Positions 37,222 to 46,313 of a stretch of 64,000 nucleotides of DNA are shown piece after piece (the stretch's first letter is position 1; each line of letters opens with the position of its first letter). The stretch comes from Litsea cubeba. Its lineage: Eukaryota; Streptophyta; Magnoliopsida; Laurales; Lauraceae. The position numbers were made by a program, and so were the translations under genes. A model generated the notes under the pieces. The model saw only the letters and a list, made by a program, of their open reading frames with translations, did not search any database and was not told the DNA's origin. Location of the stretch: positions 112,689,930 to 112,753,929 of the forward strand of contig CM022948.1 of assembly GCA_012931725.1 (NCBI GenBank). Reading direction: 5' to 3'.

Positions 37222-40200
37222 GTGGGGTAACTCCGCCTATGCTGGGGTATCCTTGACATAGCCGGTCCCAAGCCCGGACAAAAGAGGAGGGTTGTGCGTT
37301 AGGTAGCCGACACCCAGCACAAAACTCAGTCGGATTTCTTTATGGATTTGAGACATAATGAAATTTCGTGTGGGCGTCCCCTACTTAGTGACGCGCTGTA
37401 TGGTCCGGGTACAGTTATAAGTGAGCAAGGACTGCTGCATCGACACCCGGGTGCAGTGCTAAATAGGCAAGGGTCCTCACACTTTATTGGACGAGTGTGG
37501 GGGGTAAGGAAGCTAGTCCAAAATAGAAGGCTGAGATTGGGTACTTAAAATATTGGGAGCCTAACTGGGAAACTTATGGAAGTGGTGGATACAATGGAAA
37601 GGAGACGAATCACAATTGCTTGCTTGCAAGAGACAAGATGGGTGGGACACAAAGCTAAAGAGATTGAGAGGACTGGGTATAAGTTATGGTATACGGGACT
37701 TAATAGATCGAGGAATGGGGTCGGCATAGTGGTAAACAAGGACTTAAAGGAAGATGTAGTTAATGTAAAGCGCTATCAAGATAGGATTATTGCAATAAAG
37801 CGCTATCGAGATAGGATTTGAACGGTCATGTAGGACGTGACGTAGATGGATACATAGGAGTACACGGGGGATATGGGTACGGTAATAGAAATGAAGAAGG
37901 GAATGATATCTTGGAGTTTTCAGTGGCTTATGATCTCATGGTAATTAACACCTTTTTTAGTTAGAGAGGGGAGCATTTAGTGACTTATAAGAGTGGCTCA
38001 TCAAGGACACAAATTGACTTCTTCTTAACTAGGAAAAGAGACCGCTTAGCTTGTAAAGATTGCAAGGTTATACCGGGGGAGAGCTTGACTTCCCAACATA
38101 GGTTGTTGATCATAGATGTGCAGCTACAAAGGTGGACTAGAAAAAAGAAGTTGTATAGATGCTCAAGGAGTAAATGGTGGAACCTAAAAGGTGATAAGCA
38201 ACTAGCTTTAAGGGAAAGAGTACTGGAGGAAGACGTTTAGGCGATAGATGAGAGTGCAAATAATATGTGGAATAAGGTAACAGAGTGTATTAGGAGGGTA
38301 GGGAAAGAAGTCTTAGGAAAATCCAAAGGGGGTGCTTCGGTACAGAAAGAGGCATGGTGGTGGAGCGAAGCCGTCCAAGACAAGATAAGAGTTAAAAGAG
38401 AGTGCTTAAAACTTGGCAAAATGATCGAAATGAAGCGAACTTGGAGATGTATAAAGAAGCAAAAAGAGAAACCAAAAAGACAGTTAGTGAGGCCAAGGCA
38501 AAGGCATTTGAGGACCTATATATAGGCGACTTGACACTAAGGAAGGCGAAAGAGAGATATTCAAGCTTGCTAAAACCAGAGATCAGCGGACCACGGACTT
38601 AAACCAAGTTAAATGCATTAAGGATGAGGATGAAAAGGTATTAGTAAAGGAAGAGGCGATAAAGGAGCGTTGGAAGAGCTACTTCTGCAAGTTATTTAAC
38701 GAAAGCAGTAGTAGTGACATACAATTGAGGCAGCTTACCATCTCTAGAGAAGAAGCGAATCATATGTTCTATAGGAGAATCAGTAGGGAAGAAGTTAAAG
38801 AGGTATTGAAAAGAATGAAGAATGGGAAAGCGGTTGGGCCAGATGGTATCCCAATTGAGGTCTGGAGGTGCTTGGGGGAGGATGGCATTAGTTGGTTGAC
38901 AAAGCTTTTTAATGTAGTGCTAAAGAGCAAGAAGATGCCTAATGCATGGAGGAAAAGTATTCTTATACCCATATACAAGAACAAAGGAGATATTCAGAAT
39001 TGTGCGAACTACCGCGGAATTAAATTGATGAGCCATACGATGAAATTATGGGAGAGAGTTATTGAGAGAAGATTAAGAAGAACAACAAACGTTTCAGATA
39101 ATCAATTTGGTTTCATGCCTGGGAGATCAACCATGGAGGCTATCTTTCTCCTGAGGAGGTTAACGGAACAGTATAGAGAAGGTCAAAGAGATTTACATAT
39201 GGTGTTCATTGACTTGGAGAAGGCCTATGACCGGGTTCCTAGGGAGATTCTTTGGAGAGTTCTGAAAAAGAAAAGAGTGCGTGTCGCATATATTGAGGCG
39301 ATAAAGGATATGTATGATAAAGTCGTGACATCTATAAGGACGACTGGCGGCGAAACTAAGGAGTTTCCTATCACGATTGGTCTACACCAAGGCTCAGCGT
39401 TAAGCTCGTACTTGTTTGCCCTAATTATGGATGAGATTACAAGACATATCCAGGATGAGGTTCCGTGGTGTATGCTATTTGCAGATGACATTGTTTTAGT
39501 GGATGAGACAAGAGAATGAGTGAATGCTAAACTAAAATTGTGGCGGAAAACATTAGAGATAAAAGGGTTTAGGCTAAGTCGATGCAAAACGGAATATATG
39601 GAATGCAAGTTTAGTCAAAGTAGGACACCTGGTAACATAAAAATAAGTTTGGGCACACAAAAGATTGTAGAGAAAGAAAACTTTAGGTACCTTGGATCTA
39701 TGGTGCAACAAGATGGAGGGATTGATACTGATGTAAGTCATAGGATTCAGGCCGGGTGGACCAAATGGAGGAGTGCTTTCGGGGTCTTGTGTGATCGGAA
39801 AGTCCCCCTCAAGGTTAAAGGAAAGTATTATAAGATGGCGGTATGACTAGCGTTGTTATATGGATCAGAGTGTTGGGCAATAAAGCATAATCATGTCAAG
39901 AAGATGGAAGTTGCGAAAATGAAAATGCTAAGATGAATGTGCGGGATCACAAGGAGAGAGGATTATGAATGAGGAGATTAGGGGCAAAGTAGGAATAGCA
40001 CCGATTGAAGATAAAATGAGAGAAAAACAACTGATATGGTTCGGCCATGTTAGAAGGCGTCCAACGGAGGCACCTGTTAAAAGGTGTGAAAGCATGGAGA
40101 TTGCCAGGAGTAGGAGAAGGAGAGGGAGGGGAAGACCCAAGCGAAGTTGGAAAGAAACTATTAAACATGACCTTGCCTACATGGATCTAACGGAGGACAT

Positions 40201-42695
40201 GGCCCTAAAACATATTTGATTGGCGTCGTCAAATCCATATAGCCGACCGCACCTAGTGGGAAAATGCTTGGTTTGGTTTGGTTTGTGTGTGTGTTGTGGG
40301 GTGGGGGAAGGGAGCTCCCACATCCCAATGCTCATAGGAGAAAGAAATTCCTCAGTATTCTTATAGTTTATTATATTTCACTCAGGATAGATCAGAATGG
40401 AGAAACAAAATTCATGTAACCGACCCCAATATAGTTGAGACAAGGCTTTGATGAAGATGACTCTAGAAGGCTAAGTACATAAGAATCTTTCAGTTCCAGT
40501 CATCTTCTATTGATAAGTGTGAAACTAAAACTAAGTTTTTTTTTATCTCTTCAAAGAAAAACATTTTCGAAGACATATTTATTAAAATCTACAATTTTTC
40601 AAACTATATTTATTTTTCCATAGGCCAGACAATCAAGTAGCATAAATGGATATTTAACTTCCAAAAAATGTAGCATAGCTGGAAGGTGCTCATTATTGCG
40701 ACCGCAATGATGTTGATTCAAGTCAGCTTACATTTTAATAACATTCTATATTTTTTTAATCAAAACATTTAACTAACCACCTTAACTATCTGTTACTTAG
40801 CTGGTTGGATGCAAGATCAAGGGAATAACAATCTCTAGGACCAAAAATAAAAAGGATATCACCACACCTGCCCTTTGGGACACAACCACCACTTAGTACA
40901 AGAAGAAGTCAAATTTTCGACATGGAATAATATGGGGATTTGATGTCTTGCAGTACTTGCATATATTATAAGTACCTTGTGGTACCACAAGGTGGAATGC
41001 AGAGAGCAATTTTGTCGTTTAAGTTTTAATGCGCCAAGTGGCAATATGAAGCACTCTGCTGTTAGAAAATAAAACAAAACAAAAAAAAAAGGGTAAAGCA
41101 ACTTTGTCATGCAAAAAGGCTACACTTGAGGCATTTTCACGAAAAAATAATAATTATAATCGATATGATGAGGAACTAAAAAAAATTGCAATGGAATTGA
41201 GAATAATTCATCAGAACTCAGAAGATAGGATGGGGCATACAACTCCAAAATGTTATCGTCGTCATTGGAGCTTCATCATCATCCAATGACACTAAAATCA
41301 TTAAAACTAACCAAGGTTTCTAGACATCCATAATCCAACTACAACATATGTTTCGAGGAAACTGTGACAATGTTAAAAGACCAGGGGATTCAAGACACAT
41401 GTTGAAACATGCTCTCATTGCAACAAATCCCACAAGTTAAATGAATCAAGAAGCCAATGAAATTCATCTTGAACCTGTTTGGGTTTACAATACTTGGATA
41501 CTTCAAAAAAGGGAGTACCGAAACAGCTAATTTGGACAAGGAATGTGTCCCCTTCCCCAGAACCTGTGAGATAGTTTGAGAAATATATTAGCAAGATCAC
41601 CCTTACAAGTTATTAAAAAAAAAAAAAAAAAAACTTTCCATGCAGAGATACAGAAAATCTAACACCCTATCACATTCAGCGTATGTACCTGTACTTAAGT
41701 AACCTTGGTTTGGTGAGTAATAACAATAACTACTTGATGTTGGAAAACTAAATGTTCATAAGGGTTTTTCTGCCATTTAATGTAAAAAGGTTGGTCACTT
41801 TTCTTGATGCAAGTTTTGCATAGATAGGTAGGTATAAGGTGATTGTAATGATGGCATGTAGAGGAGCCAGGGTTGGGGCTACAGTCAACCAACAGTAGCA
41901 AATCCAGAATCTTCTTTAAAAATCTATTTTTCTTATTTTTTTATTGATCCTTTAAAACGAATCTATTCTTTTTGCAGATTTTTTAAAATAATATCCAAAT
42001 AAAAATCCTAAATTTGAAAATAACTCAATATTTTAAAGACATAAGTCCTAAACTCTTTTTGCACACACGCATGCACACACCCACCCACTCTAGCTGAATT
42101 AGGGGAGCACCACACCTTGCGCCTCAAGAACAAGGTACGAGGTAATTTTGGCTCCTTGCCCCTTTGGGAGCTGAGAACATTCTTTCTTATATTAGAATTA
42201 CCATAACAACAGGAAAATTTTGATCATTCCAAGAAATGATAAGGATTACAAAGCAAGTAAGCATCAGCCATTAAAGCACAACATTATGCATTATTAAAGC
42301 AACAAAGAGAATCATAAATAAAATCGAGGTAAAAAAGTTCATAGTTATGGAAAATGAACACGAAATTCTCCAAAAGGTGTTCATAATTTCATACCATTCA
42401 GCTTGTCAAGATATTTCATACGGAATTGCCCAAACTTGTCAATATGAGATTTGGCCCTCATATCTTGTGCATATGGATCAAATTCCAGCGATCCCACATT
42501 TGGACTGCACTGCCCAAACTTATCAAGTTGAAAACTGGCCGTCATATCTTGTGCATATGGCTGAACTTCCATTGCTGCCACATTTGGACTGAACCGCCCA
42601 AACTTATCCAGTTGAGAATTAGTCCCGTGGTCTGGAAAATGTGGCTGAGCTTCCATCAGTGCCACGCAATGATTAACACTCCTTTTTCTCCCCAT
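19924..42695 (-). CDS. DRD1: DRD1, SNF2-type chromatin remodeller of RNA-directed DNA methylation
   Basis: Orthologue of DEFECTIVE IN RNA-DIRECTED DNA METHYLATION 1, the SNF2 ATPase that with DMS3 and RDM1 forms the DDR complex and helps Pol V transcribe RdDM targets. Coding exons on the minus strand are 42695-42395, 36021-35283, 31827-31723, 24851-24642, 22999-22850 and 21780-19924, all GT-AG and phase-consistent, giving about 1120 aa if one frameshift near 35458 is bridged. Recognised segments are the N-terminal YSDPYALRKHLECL region, acidic IVLDSDEDDD, the Cys-containing KDDLGYVCRICGVIQKS, and the SNF2 core with GSGKT, DEGH, SGTLFQN and QAIGRAFRPGQ. Assignment rests on close resemblance to the remembered Arabidopsis protein, stronger than to CLSY relatives. 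The exons spread over 23 kb because introns hold LINE, RTE and other repeats. The N-terminal exon with 28-residue repeats is joined by splice phase only. Confidence 0.9.
22850..22999 (-). CDS. DRD1: DRD1 exon with CxxC-type segment
   Basis: This 150-nt phase-0 exon lies between acceptor GTGGTAG and donor ATAAAG/GTATTG. It encodes ECDHSCFLKDDLGYVCRICG and VIQKSIETIFDYQWIK. It reads straight into GTRSTRTYVSETR of the last exon. Confidence 0.92.
23376..23408 (+). repeat. Poly-C tract of 33 bases
   Basis: An uninterrupted run of 33 C follows CCCCA and precedes a short CA repeat. It lies in a DRD1 intron, so it is a G-run on the coding strand. Confidence 0.95.
23705..23727 (+). repeat. Poly-C tract of 23 bases
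   Basis: This is a second uninterrupted C run, about 300 bases after the first, in the same DRD1 intron. Confidence 0.95.
24642..24851 (-). CDS. DRD1: DRD1 exon with WKEMTLAMEFSK
   Basis: A 210-nt phase-0 exon with acceptor ATATTCCAG and donor TCTAAG/GTATTT. It ends DMWKEMTLAMEFSK, which corresponds to the short conserved segment before the Cys-containing region in DRD1 proteins. The rest is acidic and poorly conserved. Confidence 0.85.
25379..25934. mobile_element. Foldback/MITE element with G-rich core
   Basis: The left end TAATGCCACACCCTAAATTT and the right end, which inverts to TAATGCCACAACCCAAGCTT, are similar over about 40 bases (both continue to AGCACATCCCTT). The core 25548-25800 is strongly G/GA-rich, with a run GGGAGGGAGGGAGGGTGGG at about 25566-25584. 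The open frames through the core are low-complexity and not believed. No target duplication was resolved. Confidence 0.6.
27316..27427 (+). repeat. 56-bp tandem duplication (2 copies)
   Basis: Copies at 27316-27371 and 27372-27427 differ at a few positions. Both begin GGTATGTGTAT and end GTTAAAAGAAAATAG. The second copy runs directly into a GA microsatellite. Confidence 0.85.
27428..27507 (+). repeat. GA microsatellite
   Basis: About 40 uninterrupted GA units lie in a DRD1 intron. Confidence 0.95.
27899..28511 (+). mobile_element. 5'-truncated RTE-type non-LTR retrotransposon
   Basis: The 3' end of an RTE element: the ORF 27914-28459 encodes the C-terminal pol region (QQDGGIDTDVSHRIQAGWTK, later RWFGHVRRRPTEAPVKR). 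It ends with a TTTGG-type tail (28471-28500). It is very similar to 39706-40275 of the longer copy. An 11-bp direct repeat ATCAGGTAGTG flanks it at 27888-27898 and 28512-28522, the expected target duplication. It has no reverse transcriptase core. Confidence 0.85.
28720..29905 (-). mobile_element. Decayed RTE-like LINE 3' fragment, interrupted
   Basis: On the minus strand the 3' end reads GTTGGGAGAAGGCTTTGATG followed by an ATG/ATT-type tail, like the plus-strand copies at 31113 and 40380. The homologous-looking sequence resumes after an inserted block (29082-29600). The reading frame is broken throughout. Confidence 0.45.
29082..29600. mobile_element. Possible solo LTR inside the LINE fragment
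   Basis: A 519-bp block begins TGTCGCGACCC, a common start of plant gypsy LTRs, and is flanked by CTACT at 29077-29081 and 29601-29605. Its 3' end does not show a clean CA, and the CTACT repeat may be native to the LINE. An internal hairpin pairs CGCGACCCTGGA with TCCAGGATCGCG. Confidence 0.35.
30463..30790 (-). mobile_element. L1-type LINE 3' fragment
   Basis: The minus-strand frame ends with the RNase H C-terminal motif TANNLADGLAKQGVDRVS, typical of plant L1 elements. A 3' UTR and an AATAAAAAG end at 30463 follow. The element is 5'-truncated with no target duplication seen. Confidence 0.6.
31113..31160 (+). repeat. RTE-like 3' terminal fragment
   Basis: It reads CCCAACATAGTTGGAACAAGG then CTTTGATGATGATGA, matching the 3' ends at 40380-40462 (plus) and 28720-28760 (minus). 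It is a short retrotransposon tail. Confidence 0.5.
31723..31827 (-). CDS. DRD1: DRD1 small basic exon
   Basis: A 105-nt phase-0 exon with acceptor GCTTGCAG and donor CTAAAG/GTACAC. It encodes PMIEFRPLDSLLQSSKS and a Lys/Arg-rich end, plausibly part of a nuclear localisation region. The call rests on splice sites, phase and order rather than clear homology. Confidence 0.7.
32458..32790 (+). repeat. Degenerate tandem repeat, about 139-bp period
   Basis: Units start at 32458 and 32597 with GATTTTATAGGTGG, each followed by CCACAAA and CTCTTATGAAAT blocks. A third, more diverged unit starts near 32752. No ORF is present. Confidence 0.65.
33136..35018 (+). mobile_element. L1-type LINE 5' segment between 52-bp direct repeats
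   Basis: An ORF1-like tail (about 33385-33990) leads to an endonuclease start MKIVSWNIRGMNSVSRRAV at 33996. The endonuclease is broken at about 34305, then continues at 34745 with ILGGDFNVIRFPKEKKGG and FTWSNMQADPLMSRLDQ. The reverse transcriptase is missing. Both borders carry the same block of about 52 bases (CCACCTGGGCTCCCTATGAT and on) at 33140-33188 and 34965-35017. That is longer than a usual LINE target duplication. Confidence 0.65.
34305..34740 (+). other. Insertion or decayed segment inside the LINE endonuclease
   Basis: The two halves of the endonuclease are separated by about 440 bases. Part of this is non-LINE sequence (about 34310-34600) with short direct repeats of GTGGAGATGAGTGGTTA at about 34545-34580. 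The inserted element is not identified. Confidence 0.4.
35283..36021 (-). CDS. DRD1: DRD1 large N-terminal exon, with a 1-bp frameshift
   Basis: Acceptor TTGTTTCAG and donor GTGGTG/GTAAGA. The first frame encodes YSDPYALRKHLECLGDGEYG with GSVTKEYEEV and the acidic IVLDSDEDDD block, then stops at TAG 35458-35460. The frame offset by one base continues as RLESQTKSLNSQKNQ and stays open to the donor. The exon is 739 nt; with the phases of its neighbours it needs one more base. Either one base was lost near 35460-35470 or the assembly has an error. Confidence 0.85.
36661..37028 (-). mobile_element. L1-type LINE 3' fragment
   Basis: The minus-strand frame contains the RNase H end motif SHVKRSTNEMADSLAKEGVG. 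It is followed by a 3' UTR ending near an A-rich tail at 36661-36668. It is 5'-truncated. Confidence 0.6.
37129..37220 (+). repeat. Poly-T (64 bases) and GT microsatellite
   Basis: A T run at 37129-37192 is followed by GT repeats to 37220. The last GT units form part of the target duplication of the RTE element. Confidence 0.95.
37229..40284 (+). mobile_element. RTE-type non-LTR retrotransposon, near full length, inactive
   Basis: The element is flanked by an exact 18-bp direct repeat GTGTGTGTGTTGTGGGGT at 37211-37228 and 40285-40302. It has a 5' leader, an apurinic-endonuclease region (CLQETRWVGHKAKEIERTGY at about 37621; QIDFFLTRKRDRLACKD at about 38010), reverse transcriptase (38725-39519: RMKNGKAVGPDGIP, FIDLEKAYDRVP, FADDIVLVDE), a C-terminal zinc/basic region and a TTTGG-type tail. 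The endonuclease lacks its middle, and stops or shifts occur at 38238, about 38520, 39517 and 39844. RTE elements normally encode one protein and move by target-primed reverse transcription. Confidence 0.9.
38725..39519 (+). pseudogene. RTE reverse transcriptase region
   Basis: An open stretch of 264 codons with RT motifs: VKEVLKRMKNGKAVGPDGIP, NYRGIKLMSHTMKLWERVIE, VFIDLEKAYDRVP, GLHQGSALSSYLFALIMDE and FADDIVLVDE. It ends at an in-frame TGA where related copies would read on into VNAKLKLW. It is one piece of the broken polyprotein. Confidence 0.85.
40380..40462 (+). repeat. RTE-like 3' terminal fragment
   Basis: It reads ACCGACCCCAATATAGTTGA, then AAGGCTTTGATGAAGATGA. It is the same tail type as 31113-31160 and the minus-strand 28720-28760. 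It lies just downstream of the 18-bp duplication of the RTE. Confidence 0.5.
40681..40735 (+). repeat. tRNA-like SINE head, copy 2
   Basis: It resembles 3716-3768: GGTGCTCATTATTGCGACCG and a decayed box B (TTGATTCAAGTCA). Confidence 0.35.
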
Positions 42696-42701
42696 TGATC
42701 A
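42395..42701 (-). CDS. DRD1: DRD1 first coding exon with three 28-residue repeats
   Basis: Acceptor TCTTTTCAG/TGATCAATGG, ATG at 42695-42693, donor CTGAATG/GTATGA leaving one base, which pairs with the two-base phase of the next exon (GLRASSKE). The exon encodes 100 residues. The core is three tandem 28-residue units that share LDKFGQxSPNV and MEVQPYAQDM-like segments. I cannot confirm these repeats in other DRD1 proteins from memory; the link to DRD1 is by splice phase and position. Confidence 0.7.
42428..42679 (-). repeat. DRD1: 84-bp coding tandem repeat, three units
   Basis: On the plus strand GCCCAAACTT recurs at 42428, 42512 and 42596, an exact 84-base period (28 codons). It lies inside the first coding exon of DRD1 and keeps the frame. 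The third unit is the most diverged. Confidence 0.9.
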
Positions 42702-43185
42702 CTGAAAAGAAGAGAGGACAACAAGACAACCAATCGTGAATGATCTCATTGTTAGCATGTCAAACATAGTTTTCCCCCTTTTTTTCTTCTCTGAATGCCA
42801 AACATGAATTTTTTTTAATTTTTTGAATGGTAGTAAGTAAGTCTTTCATTCCATGATAAACATAAATTACATAAAGAGAAATATAAACTAAAAAGTACTC
42901 AAACTGAGCACTCTAATAGCAAATATTATCATGGTGCATATAACCCATAAGGTATTACAACAGAAACCATCAGCGCCTAAACACCTCATCCTTAAGCTAT
43001 GCAACAAGCAATGGAAGAATAACCCACAGCTCGGGTTTCAAACATGAAAATTAATTTGAACACCACTAAATGCATACTTATCTATCAAAACACATAACAG
43101 AAAAAGCAAGACCATGAAGATAACAAAACCATAATAATCCATTACAAAACCAACCAAAGCATGCCTTCACAGTATAGTGTGCCAA

Positions 43186-43262
43186 AAACACTCATGGTTG
43201 AGTGGTACTGGCACCTTAGTTTCACACACACAGGCCCAGAGATCGATCCCTGGATCCTCAAA
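43186..43262 (+). repeat. tRNA-like SINE head
   Basis: Box A-like TGGTTGAGTGGTACTGGC is followed about 40 bases later by box B-like GATCGATCCCTGGATC. It lies in the DRD1 leader intron. There is no full cloverleaf, so it is not called as a tRNA gene. Confidence 0.4.
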
Positions 43263-43946
43263 GTGAAAGTATCACTCCTAAACGAGTAGCCCAACATAGG
43301 AAGAAAACCAGAACAGTGCGCCCCACCATAGACGCACAAGCACCATGTGATAGAGAAAAAAAATTGCCCACCTCAAATCCATTCTCCACCTCACCCTTAG
43401 AAAACGATCCAATGCAGGTAACAGAGAGGAACTCGAAGGATCCAAGCTGGGCCACTCGATCAAACAGCCCGCATGCATCAGAAAAATAGATCAGAACGTC
43501 CATTCCCAGGCCCTTTCCACAAATCATTCCATAATCCTCCCCAAATCACCATTTCCGCAACACACATTGTCATTAACAAGCCCTAATTCGATTAAAAACT
43601 CCTCACATCGTTCCTCAAAGATCTCTACACAACAGTCTCTGGCTCTCTTAACTTCCCAACTACAAAAAATGCATGCGATTGTGATGCGAAAAAACCCTAG
43701 ACAAGCAGCGTACATCAGAGAGATGAATCTGCTATCCCGATCGCCCGAAGATATACTCTTCAGGAAGCAGAAAAACCCTAGAAACGAGAAGAAACCCTAA
43801 TTTCTGTTCTCAGAAGCCACAACAAGCAGCGGCGAAAGGGTATTGTCTGTTTCCTGAAGAACGCGTTTCGAGGAAGGGAAGAAGATTCGTTGATGATGAA
43901 GATAATGAGAAAGGAGAGAGAGAGAGAGAGAGAGTGACTGACGCAC

Positions 43947-44150
43947 CTGATTTGTTTGATTCTCTTCTCAGTGCGTGCTATGCTTCAGAGGCTATCGAGT
44001 AGAAGGAGTTTCGATCGCTCTGCTTTCTTCCTTCTCGGGAGAGGTTGGAATGGTGGAAGAATAGCAGAGCAGACAGAGGCGGAACGGTTTTTGAGCCCTG
44101 CTTCCCCTCCGCTTTTCTGTCTCTCTCTGTGTGTGTCTCCCAGGCACTAG
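43947..44150 (-). other. DRD1: DRD1 5' UTR exon (inferred)
   Basis: A good donor AATCAG/GTGCGTCAG ends a pyrimidine-rich leader at 43947. The intron to the coding exon would be 42702-43946. The start of transcription near 44150 is a guess, based on a TATA-like GCATAAATCG on the minus strand at about 44170. Confidence 0.4.
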
Positions 44151-45722
44151 TCACGTGACCTCGAAGGGCGTCGATTTATGCTTTTGTGCTTGGGGTTGGA
44201 GTGAGTTGGCAAGGTTGCACAGCACGTGTGCGGCATGGAGTACCTGATAATCCTGGCCGTTCAAATCGGGGTGGGTTTTTTTTTGAGTGGTCGAGATCCA
44301 TTTACAGTGTCCAATGGAATTTGTGATTTGTTAAAAGTAGTTGTGGTCCAAATCCAACGGTTAATTTTGTTTGATTGTGGATGATGTTAATTTGATAGGT
44401 ATAAAGGTTGGTTCTACTTTTTTGAAGCCATTGGATGGAGCTTGGGTACCTTTTTTTTTTTTTTGTCTGACTCAGTTTGGCAACTCGGTTCAATGACCGC
44501 ATTAAAGAGAAACGACGCTGTCGCCACTCGCCATGTTGGCTCACAGATACCTGAAGGCCAATGGGACTTACAGATACCTGCAAGGGACCTTGGTGGAAAT
44601 CAGAAATAGATAAAAGAAAGAGAATTTACTCTTCTTGGAAAAAAAAAAAAGAGAGAGAGAGAGAAAGAGAGAATTTACTCCTTTACCACGGTTCCAACTT
44701 GTAAAAAAAAAAATATATATATAAGTAAAAAAAGGGACTCCAATGTAAAGGGACTTTATAAAATGATAATAAATTTATAATTACATTTGTGCAATGCGAA
44801 AGATTTCAAATGGCATAAGAAATGCTTTGACTTTTATTTTTATGCTAGCATAGACTCCTGGGGATTGATCCTCGGTGGGTGCTAATGAGAAGTCTCTTTA
44901 TCACTAGGTTGTGAGGCACTTCTCAAAAATATTTTAATATTTATTCACTTCAGATTTTAATAGTTTGGTGAGCATTTTTGCGAGTCAAAGGGTTGTTACA
45001 CAAATAATCCCTAGAGGCTCAAGTTAAGGTTTTGTAAAAATCTACAAATCATGGAGGTTTTTCTTCTACAACTACACATACATTCTGGCTCTTTAAACCC
45101 AACTTGCCCCCTCTTTGATTATTGTAGCTCCTTTTACTCTTATTCTCCGTGATTTGGCACCATGCTTGATTTTATGCTCATCCCCACCCCCCCCCCCCGA
45201 TTGGATTGAATCTAACAAATGAAAAAATAAAAATCTATGATTAAAAGACCATTCACTATAAGGGTGCTAAATCAGGGGCTAGGATGATACAAAGCCGGTC
45301 AGGTGCCATTCAACATCCTACAAGCTAGAACTTGAAGAATCCCAAAAGCTAAAAGTTGTATATCTGAGATTGCCCAGGAAATTTCAAATGCTCTAGGAGC
45401 ATCATCTAACAACGTTGTCAAAAATTTCTTACATATAAAACCCAAATTTCTCAAAACAAACGGCTACTAAGATTGCGTGGCACTACACAAACACGTTGTT
45501 GGTATTTTAAGAGTCTCACTCAGAACAAGAATTCTCCTAAATTATTGCAATCGAACGGGCTATTACAGCCGATTGGAGTGGTAGTTGTGGTTCATGTCTA
45601 ATCCACATTATTTATTAGGGCACATTTCTTTACTAGAATTCACGTTTGGTTGTCTGGGACATTTGAAATGCTGTAAAATTCTGAAATAGGTGAGTCTTTT
45701 AGCACATCTTAAAGCAAAAGAC
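44151..45722. other. Upstream region of DRD1 and intergenic DNA
   Basis: The DRD1 promoter should lie in 44150-44400 on the minus strand. Poly-T and GA runs occur at about 44452 and 44650. A minus-strand tRNA-like SINE head (CTAGTGATAAAGAG with GGATCAATCCCC) lies at about 44853-44925. No gene was found. Confidence 0.4.
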
Positions 45723-46313
45723 TAGGGCTGTTGGTGGTCGGTCTTGGTCGGTTTTCAGTCACCTCTGCACCCGGGCCAAATGTTCGGTCTTTTTTATATA
45801 GATAACCGAAAACCGACCGCTGTATTTAGTGTAAGTGGGAAAACCGAACATTCGGTTTGGTCGGTTTCCGGTCGGTTTTTGGTTTTGGGCTAGGCCCTAA
45901 TTTGAATGGGTCAAGCCTCATTTTGTATTGGTCTAATTGGCCATTGGGCTTTTAATTTCATTAAATAAGTTAAGTGTCCAATCTAATTTAGTAACTTACA
46001 CATAAATAAAACAGGCACAACAACAATTAATAATAAGTACAGGCCCATCAGCTAGCTAGTAGTACTTAAAAAATACAGATGTTCAACGGTTCAAGTCACT
46101 AAATTAGTGCAGTCTCCAGCTGCTTAACAATTCGGTCGGTTCGATTTTAACCGAATGATTTTTTAGTTTATGAAAAAACCGACCGTAGTTTAATTTTTAG
46201 GTGTAATAAATAACCGATTGGTCGGTTTTCTTTAAAAAATATATATATAGAAATGCCCAAATGGTCGGTTCGGCTGGGCGGTTCGATTATTTTGGTCAAT
46301 TTTTACAGCCCTA
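45723..46313. mobile_element. Non-autonomous hAT-type element (MITE)
   Basis: A 591-bp element with terminal inverted repeats TAGGGCTGT / ACAGCCCTA and an exact 8-bp target duplication CAAAAGAC at 45715-45722 and 46314-46321, the hAT signature. Near both ends it carries repeated GGTCGGT motifs in both orientations. It has no transposase. Confidence 0.88.

Larger units (their letters stand above)
36022..42394 (-). other. DRD1: DRD1 intron 2, 6.4 kb
   Basis: It contains an L1 3' fragment (36661-37028), a 64-base poly-T with GT repeat, the RTE copy (37229-40284), an RTE-like 3' tail (40380-40462) and a tRNA-like SINE head (40681-40735). 40740-42390 shows no recognisable element apart from homopolymers near 41615. 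Confidence 0.7.

Noticed and set aside
37029..37271. Open frames through poly-T and GT repeat on both strands
   Set aside because: Pure homopolymer and dinucleotide translation.
43186..43262. Functional tRNA gene
   Set aside because: Box A and box B are present but the arms do not fold into a cloverleaf and no acceptor stem pairs; better read as a SINE head.
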